Shown piece after piece: positions 50,665 to 59,690 of a stretch of DNA of 64,000 nt. Below the pieces are notes generated by a model. The model worked only from the letters and a program-made list of their open reading frames with translations. It was not told the origin of the DNA and searched no databases. The translations under genes were made by a program, and so were the position numbers. The DNA comes from Mycobacterium bourgelatii. GTDB taxonomy: Bacteria > Actinomycetota > Actinomycetes > Mycobacteriales > Mycobacteriaceae. Location: NCBI RefSeq assembly GCF_010723575.1, contig NZ_BLKZ01000001.1, positions 4,526,001 through 4,590,000 of the forward strand, written 5' to 3'. The first letter of the stretch is position 1. The number at the start of each line of letters is the position of its first letter.

Positions 50665-51707
50665 CAGGCCGCACCACTTTCCCGCTCGGCGACGATCCGA
50701 CCTACCTGTTTGGCCGTCAGCCCGGGATCGCCGCCGGCCAGCACCCAGCCGCGGGCGCGCACCAGAAACGCCGTCGCGGCGGCTTCGACGGACACTCCCA
50801 GTCCGCCCTGGATGTGTACCGCCATGGTGGCCGCCTTGGCCGCCTCCTCGGCCATGAACACGAACGCGCAACCAGGCAACTCGGGCCGTTCGTCGGGTTC
50901 GTTGTCCAGGAACCACGCGGCGCGCCGGGCCAGGTTGCGACCGCCCTGCACGACGATCGCCATGTTGGCCAACGGATGTGATATCGCCTGCAACGTCGAG
51001 ATCGGAACACCAAGCGTGTAGCGCGTTTTGGCGAACTCTGCCGCGATGGTCATCGTCTGCTCGACCAGGCCGGCCAGCGCAGCCGCGGTCAGCAGCCGCC
51101 ATTCGTCGAGTGCGCGCCGGTAGGCCGCCGCCGCTTCGGGGCCCGAGCCAAGGACGGTCCGCGAATCGGCAGCCCCGGGGTCCACCCACGCCAGCGGCAG
51201 TTGCCCCAGATTGGGCACCCGGGCGGGCCGAGTGGCGAAGGTCAACAGGACGACGTCGTCGCCGTCACGCACGACGAGGCCGTCGGCGATGGACGCGGAC
51301 GGGATGAGCCGTGATCCGCTCACCGGTTCGGGTGCGGGATCGAGTCCCAGAATCCGGGTGCCTTCGACCACGTCTGGTTCGATGCCGCCGAGTGCTTCGG
51401 CCAGTCGCGCGGCACAGATGTGGTCGATCCATGGCACCGGCGCCAGCGCACGACCGAGTTCTTCAGCGACGAGCGTGAGATCCACCAGGGTGGCTCCGTC
51501 TCCGCCCGCGCCTTCGCTGATCGCCATCGAGGAGGCACCCATTGCGCACAACCGCTCCCACAGGCTCTTGTCGAAGCCGGTTTCCTGTGCGGCCCAGACC
51601 GTCTCGATAGGACAGTGAGTCTCCAGCAGTTGTCGGTACGCGGCCTGCAAAGCCTTGTGATCCTCGGTGAGGCTGTAGTCCTGTCGGCGCAGCTCGTAGC
51701 GATCCAT
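50664..51707 (-). CDS. Acyl-CoA dehydrogenase, partner subunit (fourth pair)
   Basis: This 347-residue protein starts at ATG 51707 in a TGATG junction with the amidohydrolase. It keeps an acyl-CoA dehydrogenase fold (TRYTLGVPISTLQAISH, VHIQGGLGVSVEAAATAFL) but lacks the Glu-bearing GGT-E motif. It probably pairs with the protein at 49462. One-base stop/start overlaps on both sides indicate tight translational coupling. Confidence 0.89.
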   Translation of the reverse strand: MDRYELRRQDYSLTEDHKALQAAYRQLLETHCPIETVWAAQETGFDKSLWERLCAMGASSMAISEGAGGDGATLVDLTLVAEELGRALAPVPWIDHICAARLAEALGGIEPDVVEGTRILGLDPAPEPVSGSRLIPSASIADGLVVRDGDDVVLLTFATRPARVPNLGQLPLAWVDPGAADSRTVLGSGPEAAAAYRRALDEWRLLTAAALAGLVEQTMTIAAEFAKTRYTLGVPISTLQAISHPLANMAIVVQGGRNLARRAAWFLDNEPDERPELPGCAFVFMAEEAAKAATMAVHIQGGLGVSVEAAATAFLVRARGWVLAGGDPGLTAKQVGRIVAERESGAA

Positions 51708-52567
51708 CAGTCACCGTTCCCTGGTTGGAAGAAGAAGTCGTTGGCGTTGTTGTAGAGGTAGTTGTCGAGGACGTCGGGGGGCAGGTCGAGGGCGTTGGCC
51801 TCCGGGACCACCCGGTGCTGGCGCAGCACCGGCCAGTCCGAGGCGAAGATTACTTTGGTAGCGCCCCGGGTGCGCATGTAGTGGATGAGGCTGTCCGGCA
51901 ACCGCTTCGGCGACCACGCCGACGTCATCAGGCGTAGGTTGCGGTATTTGATCAGCATCCGAATCGCGATGTCCCACCACGGATCTGCACCGTGAATCAT
52001 GCACAGCTTTAGCTCCGGGAAGCGCACGCACACCCGGTCCAGGTGAATCGGGTTCTGGACCTCGCCCGGTATCGGCGGGCCGGGAATGCCGGTGTTGACG
52101 CAGAGCGGGAGCTCAAGCTCCGCGCACTTGGCGTACAGCGGGTAGTACACCGCGTCACTGGGCGGGTACATGCCGTCGGCCCAGAAGCTAGGGCCCACAA
52201 CGGCATACGCCACCGGCAGATCGGCCACCGCGGCGGTGAGCTCGCGTAATGGCCCTACCGGGCGGAGCAGGTTGATGCCGCCGAGGGCCAAGGCGAATCG
52301 GTCCGGGCGAGCATCGGCGAACTTGCGGGCGGTCACCGACGGCTTGGCCAGATTGTCCATCAGGATGGCCTTTTCGACACCGTGCTCATCCATCTCGTCG
52401 AGCAACTCGGACAGGTCGACCGGGTCGAACATCGACTTGGGTCCCTTGAAGTAGTCGTCGCGGACCCTTGTCATGAATTCCGGTTGCTTTTCCGTTTCCC
52501 CGAAGTGCACATTGACCAGGCAGTCGATGACTTTCCGAGGAGCCGGCGTGCGGGCGGGCTGAGTCAT
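51707..52567 (-). CDS. Amidohydrolase-family (Amidohydro_2) protein
   Basis: The start is ATG 52567 in an ATGA overlap with the ligase gene, giving 286 residues. The TIM-barrel pattern of the Amidohydro_2/ACMSD-like family is seen: IDCLVNVHFGE near the N terminus, CVNTGIPGPP, MIHGADPWWD and IFASDWPVLR near the C terminus. Members act as decarboxylases, hydratases or lactone hydrolases. Asp in ASDWP and His in MIHG are probable metal ligands, though the N-terminal DxHxH is replaced by NVHFG. A second, longer member of the family is in the same operon. Confidence 0.86.
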   Translation of the reverse strand: MTQPARTPAPRKVIDCLVNVHFGETEKQPEFMTRVRDDYFKGPKSMFDPVDLSELLDEMDEHGVEKAILMDNLAKPSVTARKFADARPDRFALALGGINLLRPVGPLRELTAAVADLPVAYAVVGPSFWADGMYPPSDAVYYPLYAKCAELELPLCVNTGIPGPPIPGEVQNPIHLDRVCVRFPELKLCMIHGADPWWDIAIRMLIKYRNLRLMTSAWSPKRLPDSLIHYMRTRGATKVIFASDWPVLRQHRVVPEANALDLPPDVLDNYLYNNANDFFFQPGNGD

Positions 52568-54198
52568 GGCTGAGTCCTTGCGGTTTGTGCGGCCTCTAGT
52601 TTGGCCCATCGGTAGTCGGCCTTGCCGTTGCCCAGGCGACGGACCTTGTCGACCACGATAAAGGCCTTGGGCACCTTGAACCTTGCCAATTCGGCCGCGC
52701 AGTGCGCGCGCAAGGCGTCGGTATCCACTTGAAGGGCCGCCACGGCCGGGTCATGCAGTTCGATAAGCGCGACGATTTCCTGCCCCCAACGTTCGCTGTC
52801 CCGGCCTACCACCAGGGCGTCGGCGACGATGGGATGGGCGCGAAGCACCTCTTCGACCTCTTCGACGAACACCTTTTCGCCGCCGGTGTTGACCACCAGC
52901 GAATCCCGGCCCAGCAGGCGCAGGGTGCCATCGGCTTCCAGCGACGCCCGGTCCCCGGAGATGACGACGCGCAGACCGTCCACCACCGGGAACGTCTTGG
53001 CCGTCGCGGCCTCGTCGTCGAAGTAGCCCAACGGTATTCGGCCGGTGCGGGCAACCCAACCGACGTGCGGTTCGCCCGGGTCGAGGAATCGGCTGTAGTC
53101 GTCGGATAACACCAAGCCGCCGGCCCGGAACGTGAAGGTGTCGGTCTGGACATCCCGCCGGCTGTGGCCGAATCCCATGTTGCCCGTTTCCGAGGAGCCA
53201 TAGCCGTTGATCACCGTGATGTGCGGCAGGTGGTCGAGCAACGCCCGCTGATGTTTGACGTTGGTGGCCGCGCCACCGGTGCCGATCGCGAACAGACTGG
53301 ACAGGTCGTAGCGGCGCCGGCCGAGTTCTTCGACCAGCGGTCCGGCGTATGCGTCGCCCACCATCGTCATCAGGCCGACCTTTTCGCGCTCGGCGATTTC
53401 CAGCACCGCTGCGGGATCGAACTTCCGGGCGGTGTCGTAGAGGACGGCGGTCTGGCCGGCAAGGATGGCGGAGAAGGCGGTCCACATGCCGGCGGCGTGC
53501 ATCAACGGCGACACCGCGTACCAGGGCGGGCCGACCTTCTGCACTCGTTGATGGATCTCGTCGACCGCGGCGTGGTCGGCGCCGTTCATCGACGCGACGT
53601 ACATGTCGGCCTGTCGCCACAGCACGCCCTTGGGCCGGCCGGTCGTGCCGCCGGTGCAGATCATGATCAGGTCGTCGGGCGACGGAGTGATGTCGCAATC
53701 AGAATCCCCTTGTGCCAGCGCATCTTCGAGCGTGACGGCACGGGGCAGTTCGGGATAGTCGCTGCCGTCGTCAACCGAGATCAGCAAGTCGGCGCCCACC
53801 GACGGGAGTACGTCGGCGAACTTTGCCCCCAGCGAGCGGTGGTAGATGACCCCGCGTGGCCTGACGTAGGCCAGCAGGTCGGCGACTTCGCGCGGCGTGT
53901 AGTAGTGGTTGATGTTGACCGGTACCACGCGGGCCTTCAGACACGCGATCACCATGTCGGGGTACAGGTCGTTGTGCATGATGAGCGCCACGCGATCCTG
54001 ACCGCACTCCCAGTTGCTCAGCGCGTCACGTTCGGCGTGGACGCCAAAACCGTTGCCGGCCAGAAAGTTAGCCAGCCGACGAGTCCGGTCGGCACAGTCG
54101 GCGAAGGTGTTGCGGCGAGTTCCGCACACCGTCATCACCCGGCCGGGCACGGCCTCGGCGGCCGCGTCCAGCACCGCGCCGATCGTCCATTCACTCAT
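52564..54198 (-). CDS. Acyl-CoA ligase (FadD-type, AMP-forming)
   Basis: The 544-residue ligase starts at ATG 54198. It has CTGGTTGRPKGVLWRQ, NGYGSSETGN, GRDSLVVNTGGEKVF and LGNGKADYRWAK with the catalytic Lys. It is a paralogue of the ligase at 36499. In this operon it lies between two amidohydrolase genes and is coupled by a 4-nt overlap to the one downstream. It likely forms the CoA ester of a degradation intermediate. Confidence 0.91.
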   Translation of the reverse strand: MSEWTIGAVLDAAAEAVPGRVMTVCGTRRNTFADCADRTRRLANFLAGNGFGVHAERDALSNWECGQDRVALIMHNDLYPDMVIACLKARVVPVNINHYYTPREVADLLAYVRPRGVIYHRSLGAKFADVLPSVGADLLISVDDGSDYPELPRAVTLEDALAQGDSDCDITPSPDDLIMICTGGTTGRPKGVLWRQADMYVASMNGADHAAVDEIHQRVQKVGPPWYAVSPLMHAAGMWTAFSAILAGQTAVLYDTARKFDPAAVLEIAEREKVGLMTMVGDAYAGPLVEELGRRRYDLSSLFAIGTGGAATNVKHQRALLDHLPHITVINGYGSSETGNMGFGHSRRDVQTDTFTFRAGGLVLSDDYSRFLDPGEPHVGWVARTGRIPLGYFDDEAATAKTFPVVDGLRVVISGDRASLEADGTLRLLGRDSLVVNTGGEKVFVEEVEEVLRAHPIVADALVVGRDSERWGQEIVALIELHDPAVAALQVDTDALRAHCAAELARFKVPKAFIVVDKVRRLGNGKADYRWAKLEAAQTARTQP

Positions 54199-54219
54199 CG
54201 CAGTGACCCGAGAGACGGT

Positions 54220-55431
54220 CTACACCGACGCGGGGACATTCACACCGAGCAGGTCAAGTGCGTTGTCTCGCATTACCTTCCGGGTGTCCTCGGTACTGAA
54301 CTCGGGGAACTGCGGGATGTCGGCGGTGAACGCCATCGGGTCGGCGAGCCCTTCGCCGTGCGGCCAGTCCGAGCCGAACAAGATCCTGTCCACGCCGATC
54401 GTCTCGGCGAGCAGCTTGACGTCGTCTTCGTAGTAGGGCGCGATCCAGACGTTGTTCTTCAGCTGCGCCACCGGATCCTCTTTGTAGTGACGTGGATTGT
54501 TGTTAGCGGACTTCTTGAGGCGCTTGATCAAGCGGTAGACGAAGTACGAGCCGTTCTCGATGCTGACGGCCTTCAACTTGGGATGCCGGGTGAAGACCTG
54601 GTGCACGATCATCGACGCCATCGTGTCGTGGATCGCCCGGTCGTCCAGCAGCACCTGATCGAGCGGATCCTTCTTGCCGAATCCTTCGAAGGTGGCCTTG
54701 CCGCCCCACAACGCGTTGATCGCCAGATAGCCACTGTCGCTGAGGTGGAAGCCCACCGGGACGCCGGCCTCGGCCAACCGTGCCCAGACCGGGTCATGCA
54801 GGGGATCTCCCAGCGAGCGCGGCTTGGCGCTACCGGGTACCGGAGCCGGGCGGACCAGGACCAGCTTGGCGCCGCGGCCAAGTACGAACTCGACCTCCTC
54901 GACGGCCTTTTCGGGGTCGGCGAGCGAGATGATCGGTGCCGAGATGATCCGGTTGTCCGGCCGATTGAAGCCCCAGTCCTCATCGAGCCAGAGGTTGAAT
55001 GCGTGCACCGAGGCCATCGTCGCGTCGATGTCGTGCTTGAGCGCCTCTTCGACCCCGCAGGCGAACGTGGGCAGCATGAACACCGTCTCGAGGTTCTGGG
55101 TGTCCATCACCTTCACTCGGGCGTCCCGGTTCTGGTACTCGGGGTGATTCGCGAGCCGGTCAACTTTCATCAGCGACGCCGGGTCCACACCCTCGGGAAT
55201 CTCGCCGCGGAACAACAGGTCCAGGCACCCCGGCTCGATGATCGGGTCGAACGTCGGGTTCGGGATGAACTGGTTGATCTGCCCGCCGATTACCGCCCAG
55301 GTGCGCTTGTCGTCGCGCAGCATCTGCACACCGCGCCGTTTGAACTCCTTCGGCAGGTACCGGGTGAAGGCGTCGATCGGCTCGTAGTAGTGGTTGTCGA
55401 CGTCAATCGCCCGGTAGTCCAGCGTGTTCAT
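54220..55431 (-). CDS. Amidohydrolase-family (Amidohydro_2) protein
   Basis: The 403-residue protein starts at ATG 55431. The family pattern is a metal-dependent TIM barrel: IDVDNHYYEPIDAF near the start (D-x-x-x-H-style), FMLPTFACG, VGFHLSDSGY, and GSDWPHGEGLADP near the C terminus with the conserved Asp. Such enzymes include decarboxylases and ring-opening hydrolases and are common in actinobacterial steroid and aromatic clusters. It is 120 residues longer than its operon neighbour at 51707. It is second in the operon, after a crotonase gene. Confidence 0.88.
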   Translation of the reverse strand: MNTLDYRAIDVDNHYYEPIDAFTRYLPKEFKRRGVQMLRDDKRTWAVIGGQINQFIPNPTFDPIIEPGCLDLLFRGEIPEGVDPASLMKVDRLANHPEYQNRDARVKVMDTQNLETVFMLPTFACGVEEALKHDIDATMASVHAFNLWLDEDWGFNRPDNRIISAPIISLADPEKAVEEVEFVLGRGAKLVLVRPAPVPGSAKPRSLGDPLHDPVWARLAEAGVPVGFHLSDSGYLAINALWGGKATFEGFGKKDPLDQVLLDDRAIHDTMASMIVHQVFTRHPKLKAVSIENGSYFVYRLIKRLKKSANNNPRHYKEDPVAQLKNNVWIAPYYEDDVKLLAETIGVDRILFGSDWPHGEGLADPMAFTADIPQFPEFSTEDTRKVMRDNALDLLGVNVPASV

Positions 55432-55444
55432 GGGGGACGTCCTC

Positions 55445-56329
55445 TCAATCGTGAGCCGTCTGAGCTGTCTCGGCTGTCAGGGGCGGGAAGTTCGGCGGGC
55501 GCTTTTCAAAAAAGGCCGTGATGCCCTCGATGAAATCGGGGCGCGTCATCGATTCGTGCATCAGCTGCTCGGCCTTGTTGCTGGTCTCGACAATCGGGAG
55601 GCCGGCGTCAGCGTAGAGCTGCCGCTTCATCACAGCCAGCGAGCTGGGGGCACAGTTTCGGGCGATGTCGTCAGCGTAGGCCAGCGCGCGATCCAACAGC
55701 TGCTCGCGCGCCACCACCTCCTTGACCAAACCGAGTTCGGCGGCTTCCTCAGCCAGAAACGTGCGGCCGGACAGCAGCAGGTCGGTCGCCGCGCCCCAGC
55801 CGATGAGTCGCGGCAGGATCCAGGAGATGCCGTACTCGGCGACCAGTCCGCGCCGAGCGAACGCGGTGGTGAATTTCGCACCCGCAGCGGCGAAACGGAC
55901 ATCGGCCATCAACGCCAACGAAAGCCCGATGCCGGCAACCGACCCGTTGATTGCCACGATGACCGGCTTGAGCAGTTGAGTCAGGAAATAGGGATGCTTT
56001 TCGGCGACCAGTGCACCGACATCGGTCTTGCTGGCCGACTCCACCGTCGTCGACGAGATCGAATTCAGACCGCCCATGTCCGCGCCCGCACAGAATGCCC
56101 GCCCGTTGCCGGTCAGCACGATGACGCGAACGGCGGGGTCGGCTTCCGCAGCTTCGAAGTAGCGGTAGAACGCCGACATCATCGGCTGACCCCACGCGTT
56201 CATCCGCTCCGGCTGGTTGAGGGTGACCACCGCCACGCCCGACTCGGTGATCTCGTAGAGCACCGGCTCTCGATCGCGCTCGCGCGATGCGGTCGAGCGC
56301 TCGGCGACCGCGCTGCCGTCGGTGCTCAT
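55445..56329 (-). CDS. Enoyl-CoA hydratase/isomerase (crotonase)
   Basis: ATG 56329 is preferred because AAGGA lies 8 bp upstream; an in-frame GTG at 56356 is less likely. The 294-residue product has the oxyanion-hole segments AFCAGADMGG and GSVAGIGLSLAL and the catalytic Glu region LVAEYGISWILPRL. It should hydrate an enoyl-CoA made by the fadE pair of the same operon. It is a close paralogue of the crotonase at 59691. It is the first gene of the six-gene minus-strand operon. Confidence 0.9.
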   Translation of the reverse strand: MSTDGSAVAERSTASRERDREPVLYEITESGVAVVTLNQPERMNAWGQPMMSAFYRYFEAAEADPAVRVIVLTGNGRAFCAGADMGGLNSISSTTVESASKTDVGALVAEKHPYFLTQLLKPVIVAINGSVAGIGLSLALMADVRFAAAGAKFTTAFARRGLVAEYGISWILPRLIGWGAATDLLLSGRTFLAEEAAELGLVKEVVAREQLLDRALAYADDIARNCAPSSLAVMKRQLYADAGLPIVETSNKAEQLMHESMTRPDFIEGITAFFEKRPPNFPPLTAETAQTAHD

Positions 56330-56352
56330 CGGACCCGTCCTTCCTGGGCTGA

Positions 56353-56366
56353 CCACGCAAGCGTGG
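56353..56366. promoter_or_regulatory. Short inverted repeat before crotonase operon
   Basis: CCACGC and GCGTGG flank AA, forming a perfect 6-bp hairpin or operator. It lies between the TACTGTA site (56381) and the crotonase start, hence in or near the 5' UTR of the six-gene operon. Confidence 0.35.
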
Positions 56367-56380
56367 CCGTAGTTAGTTCA

Positions 56381-56387
56381 TACTGTA
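56381..56387. promoter_or_regulatory. TAC(A/T)GTA motif before crotonase operon
   Basis: TACTGTA occurs in CATACTGTATACCTATCGG. On the minus strand this reads CGATAGGTATACAGTA, nearly identical to CGATAGGTATTACAGTA upstream of the aldolase gene (61832). The shared block points to one regulator for the two minus-strand operons. Confidence 0.55.
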
Positions 56388-56523
56388 TACCTATCGGTAC
56401 TGCTTTCTGCAAAGAGGGCCAGGTTGCTTGCCTCGGTGGGAAGCCCCTGATGAGACCGGCTGTTAGGCACCATTTCCCGCCCTGGCGCGGGTAACGTTCG
56501 ACGTGACACGACGGGAGGCAGTA

Positions 56524-57750
56524 ATGGTTCAGGTGATGGCGGGCTTCCGGGTCCTCGAGGTTGCACAGTTCACCTTCGTCCCGGCCGCCGGAGCGATCCT
56601 GGCAGACTGGGGCGCCGACGTCATCAAGGTCGAGCACCCGTTGCGCGGCGACACCCAGCGCGGGTTCCTCAACATGGGAGGGATCCAGGTCGACCCCGAC
56701 CGGCATCCGTTGATGGAGCACCCCAACCGCGGCAAACGCAGCGTCGGAATCGACGTCTCTACCCCCGGTGGTCAGGAGGTGCTCTACGAACTGGCCAAGT
56801 CCTCCGACGTTTTCCTTACCAATTACCTGCCGTCCCAACGACAGAAGAACAAGTTCGATGTCGAGCACATCCGCGCGGCGAACCCGAACATCGTCTACGC
56901 CCGCGGGTCGGCGTACGGCGACAAAGGCCCGGAACGCAACACGGGCGGCTACGACGGGACGGCCTTCTGGACCCGCAGCGGCATCGGATATGCGCTGACT
57001 CCGGAGGAACTGGGCGGCGCACTGGGACAAGGCATTCCCGCCTTCGGCGACTCCATCGGCGGCATGTTCATCGCCGGCGGAATCTCGGCGGCGCTGCTGC
57101 ATCGCGAGCGCACCGGTGAAGCCGTCGAGCTTGACGTGTCGCTGCTGAGCACCGCCTGGTGGGCGGCGGGGGCGAGCGTCACCCAGGGCATGGAGACCGG
57201 CGAGGTGATGCGCACACACATGCCGGGCTCGCTGGCTCCATCGGTTAATCCCTTCATGGGCAACTACGAAACGTCCGACGGCGGCACGATCAACCTGTGC
57301 ATCATCAGCCCCACCGGACTGATCCGCGATACGTTCGAGCACCTCGGCATCCCCGAGGCGGCCGACGATCCTCGGTTCTCCGATGTGCTGCCGCTGATTC
57401 AGAACGCGGACGCGGCCAGTGAACTGATTAGGAAGGCGTTCGCTGCCAAGCCATTTGAGTACTGGCGCCAGCATCTGAAAACCCTTAAAGGGCAATGGGC
57501 TCCGTTCCAGAGCCTCATCGACTTGGCCAGCGACGAACAGGCGCTCGCCAACGACATGATCGCCGAAGTCGAGGTGGCCAGCGGCGGCCCACCGTTCAAG
57601 GTCGTGCGCGGACCCGTCCAGTTCAACCACGAACCGCTGCAGACGACCAGGGCTCCGCAAGCCTCAGAGCACACCGAGATTGTGCTGATGGAGCTTGGGA
57701 TGGATTGGGACCGCATCGCCGAACTCAAGGATTCCGGCGCCATTGCGTAG
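56524..57750 (+). CDS. CaiB/BaiF (class III) CoA-transferase
   Basis: ATG 56524 follows GGGAGG; an upstream in-frame start at 56503 is not needed. The 408-residue protein is a single CaiB/BaiF domain with VLEVAQFTFVPAAGAILADW at the start and the catalytic D204 in VELDVSLLST. It transfers CoA to a carboxylate, probably an intermediate of the island. It stands alone on the plus strand between two crotonase operons. Unlike the 221-2605 protein it is not fused. Confidence 0.9.
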   Translation: MVQVMAGFRVLEVAQFTFVPAAGAILADWGADVIKVEHPLRGDTQRGFLNMGGIQVDPDRHPLMEHPNRGKRSVGIDVSTPGGQEVLYELAKSSDVFLTNYLPSQRQKNKFDVEHIRAANPNIVYARGSAYGDKGPERNTGGYDGTAFWTRSGIGYALTPEELGGALGQGIPAFGDSIGGMFIAGGISAALLHRERTGEAVELDVSLLSTAWWAAGASVTQGMETGEVMRTHMPGSLAPSVNPFMGNYETSDGGTINLCIISPTGLIRDTFEHLGIPEAADDPRFSDVLPLIQNADAASELIRKAFAAKPFEYWRQHLKTLKGQWAPFQSLIDLASDEQALANDMIAEVEVASGGPPFKVVRGPVQFNHEPLQTTRAPQASEHTEIVLMELGMDWDRIAELKDSGAIA

Positions 57751-57840
57751 CTGGAGTCGTTGAAAGACGCACTGCCACAGCGCCAGTCGGGTGCGGATCG
57801 TGTCCATCATCTTGTCGTACCCCCCTGGCATGATCAAACC

Positions 57841-59412
57841 ATGTCCGACTCCCAGTTGTCGATGTTCGACGATCCGCGGCCGGCGACGTTGACCGAGCGG
57901 GTGGTGCCGCAAGAGGCGTTGGCGTGGCTGGATGAGAGTTTGGTGCGTCGGGAGGCGTTGCTGTCCACGACCGCGGAGACCACGAAGTGGCTGGATCGGG
58001 TGCGCGCGGCCGCGCGGGTGGAGAATCAGGCCGCGGCCGCGCAGTTGGTGGCGATTGGGGAGTTGTTCGCTCAACGGTTCGCTGATTGTGGGTGTGATGA
58101 GGACTGGGCCATTGATGCGATGGCCGCGGTCGCTGCGGAGGTGGGGGCGGGGCTGCGGATCAGTCGGGGGCTGGCTTTGAGCCGGCTGCACTATGCGCGG
58201 GTGATGCGTGAGCGCCTGCCCAAGACCGGGGAGGTGTTTGGTGCCGGGGACATCGACTTCCGCGCGTTCATCACGATCGCCTATCACACTGATGCGATCG
58301 AGGACCCGGAGATCCTGGCCCGCGTCGATGAGTTGATCGCCGCCAATATCAGCCGCTGGCCGTCACTGACCAGGGGTCGGTTGGCCGCGCAGGTGGACAA
58401 GATCGTGGCCGGCCAGGACCGCGATGCGCTGCGCCGGCGCGACCAGCAGCACACGGATCGGCAGGTGTGGATCGGCGGGGACCAGGACGGCATCTCGCGC
58501 ATCGAGGGGTTCTTCCTGACCCCCGACGCCCACGCCCTGGACAAGCGGCTGTCGGCGTTGGCGGGCACGGTGTGTGCGCATGATCCGCGTAGTCGGGAGC
58601 AGCGCCGCGCCGATGCGTTGGGGGCATTGGCGGCCGGGGCGGACCGGCTGGTGTGTCACTGCCAACGCGCCGATTGCACCGCTGGTGGGAGGAAGCCGGC
58701 CTCGCCGGTGGTCATCCACGTCATCGCCGAACAAGCCACCCTGCAGGGCGCCGGCACCACCCCGGCCTGCGAGGTCCGCGCCGACGGGCTGATCACCCCT
58801 GAACTGGTGGCTGAGTTGGCTCACACCGCGACCGTGGTGCCGTTGGCTCATCCCGGCGACACCGCGCCGGAACCGCATTATCGGCCGTCGGCGGGGTTGG
58901 CGGATTTCCTCAAGTGCCGGGATCTGACGTGTCGGTGGCCGGGGTGTGAGGTGTCGGCCTGGGACTGCCAGCTCGATCACACCATCCCGTACGCGCAGGG
59001 TGGTCCCACGCATGCGGGGAACATGAAGTGTTACTGCACTTTTCATCATTTGGTGAAGACGTTTGTCGGGTGGACCGAACAACAGCTGGCTGACGGCACC
59101 CTGATCCTGACCTCCCCGAACGGGGACACCCACGTCACCACCCCGGGCAGCGCGTTGCTGTTCCCCAGCCTGTGCCGCGCGGTCGGGGGTATGCCTCGTC
59201 TCAAGGTCAAGGGCACCGAGGACTACTGCGGGCAGCGCGCCGCGATGATGCCCCGCCGGCGCCGCACCCGCGCCCAAGACCGCGCAGCACGGATCAAGGC
59301 CGAACGTAAACGCAACCGCGAAGCCCGCGCCAAGATCCGCATCTTCAGCATGACCGGCGAACTCGAACAAGGCCCACCGCTGGACCCCGACGACGAACCA
59401 CCACCGTTCTAG
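57841..59412 (+). CDS. DUF222 / HNH endonuclease-domain protein (13E12 repeat family)
   Basis: The start is ATG 57841, giving 523 residues; the frame is open upstream but nothing supports it. A DUF222 region (about 30-340) precedes a C-terminal HNH nuclease domain (about 365-420) with paired Cys (CRWPGC), QLDHTIPYAQGG and CTFHH. A basic tail (RRRRTRAQDRAARIKAERKR) follows. Mycobacteria carry multiple copies (13E12 REP family), thought to be mobile or repetitive. CATGAT just 6 bp before the ATG could be a -10 for a leaderless transcript. It interrupts the catabolic genes and is likely an insertion unrelated to them. Confidence 0.92.
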   Translation: MSDSQLSMFDDPRPATLTERVVPQEALAWLDESLVRREALLSTTAETTKWLDRVRAAARVENQAAAAQLVAIGELFAQRFADCGCDEDWAIDAMAAVAAEVGAGLRISRGLALSRLHYARVMRERLPKTGEVFGAGDIDFRAFITIAYHTDAIEDPEILARVDELIAANISRWPSLTRGRLAAQVDKIVAGQDRDALRRRDQQHTDRQVWIGGDQDGISRIEGFFLTPDAHALDKRLSALAGTVCAHDPRSREQRRADALGALAAGADRLVCHCQRADCTAGGRKPASPVVIHVIAEQATLQGAGTTPACEVRADGLITPELVAELAHTATVVPLAHPGDTAPEPHYRPSAGLADFLKCRDLTCRWPGCEVSAWDCQLDHTIPYAQGGPTHAGNMKCYCTFHHLVKTFVGWTEQQLADGTLILTSPNGDTHVTTPGSALLFPSLCRAVGGMPRLKVKGTEDYCGQRAAMMPRRRRTRAQDRAARIKAERKRNREARAKIRIFSMTGELEQGPPLDPDDEPPPF

Positions 59413-59615
59413 CGGCGGCGTCGTAAGACTTTCATCTGCAGGCGCTGCACCACGGCCATCGCCTGCTCACCGCGGCTACCCGGAGCGGGAAGCATGCCGA
59501 GTTGACGCATGACATCGGCCATGTCGACCACTAGCCGTATCCGGCTGACCAGGCCGTCACGCAATTCCACGATCTCTCGTACGTCAAATTCGACGTATTT
59601 GCCCGTCGGTGCCAA
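59409..59615 (-). pseudogene. SnoaL-like protein remnant, N-terminally truncated
   Basis: This frame encodes the C-terminal part of an NTF2/SnoaL-type protein: KYVEFDVREIVELRDGLVSRI then VVDMADVMRQLGMLP. The 68 residues start only at a TTG, and no upstream DNA to 59690 carries the missing first half (about 60-70 residues). It is therefore a truncated relic. It lies at the junction with the HNH gene, whose 3' end overlaps its stop by 4 bp, so the HNH insertion may have removed the rest. Confidence 0.6.
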
Positions 59616-59690
59616 GCCCGGCGGATCCAGCGGTCCCTATGGGTGCCTCTCCCAAGCCAATTGACGGTTTGCGCAAAGTCGCGATTGGCT

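Noticed and set aside
53164..55521. Very long plus-strand open frame (785 codons)
   Set aside because: It runs antisense to the ligase, amidohydrolase and crotonase genes, all of which have clear family motifs. The frame is open because of GC-rich codon bias, and its translation has no recognisable domain.
57841..59412. Cas9-, homing- or toxin-type nuclease from HNH motif
   Set aside because: The DUF222 plus HNH arrangement matches the repetitive 13E12 family of mycobacteria. No RuvC, guide RNA or immunity gene is seen.
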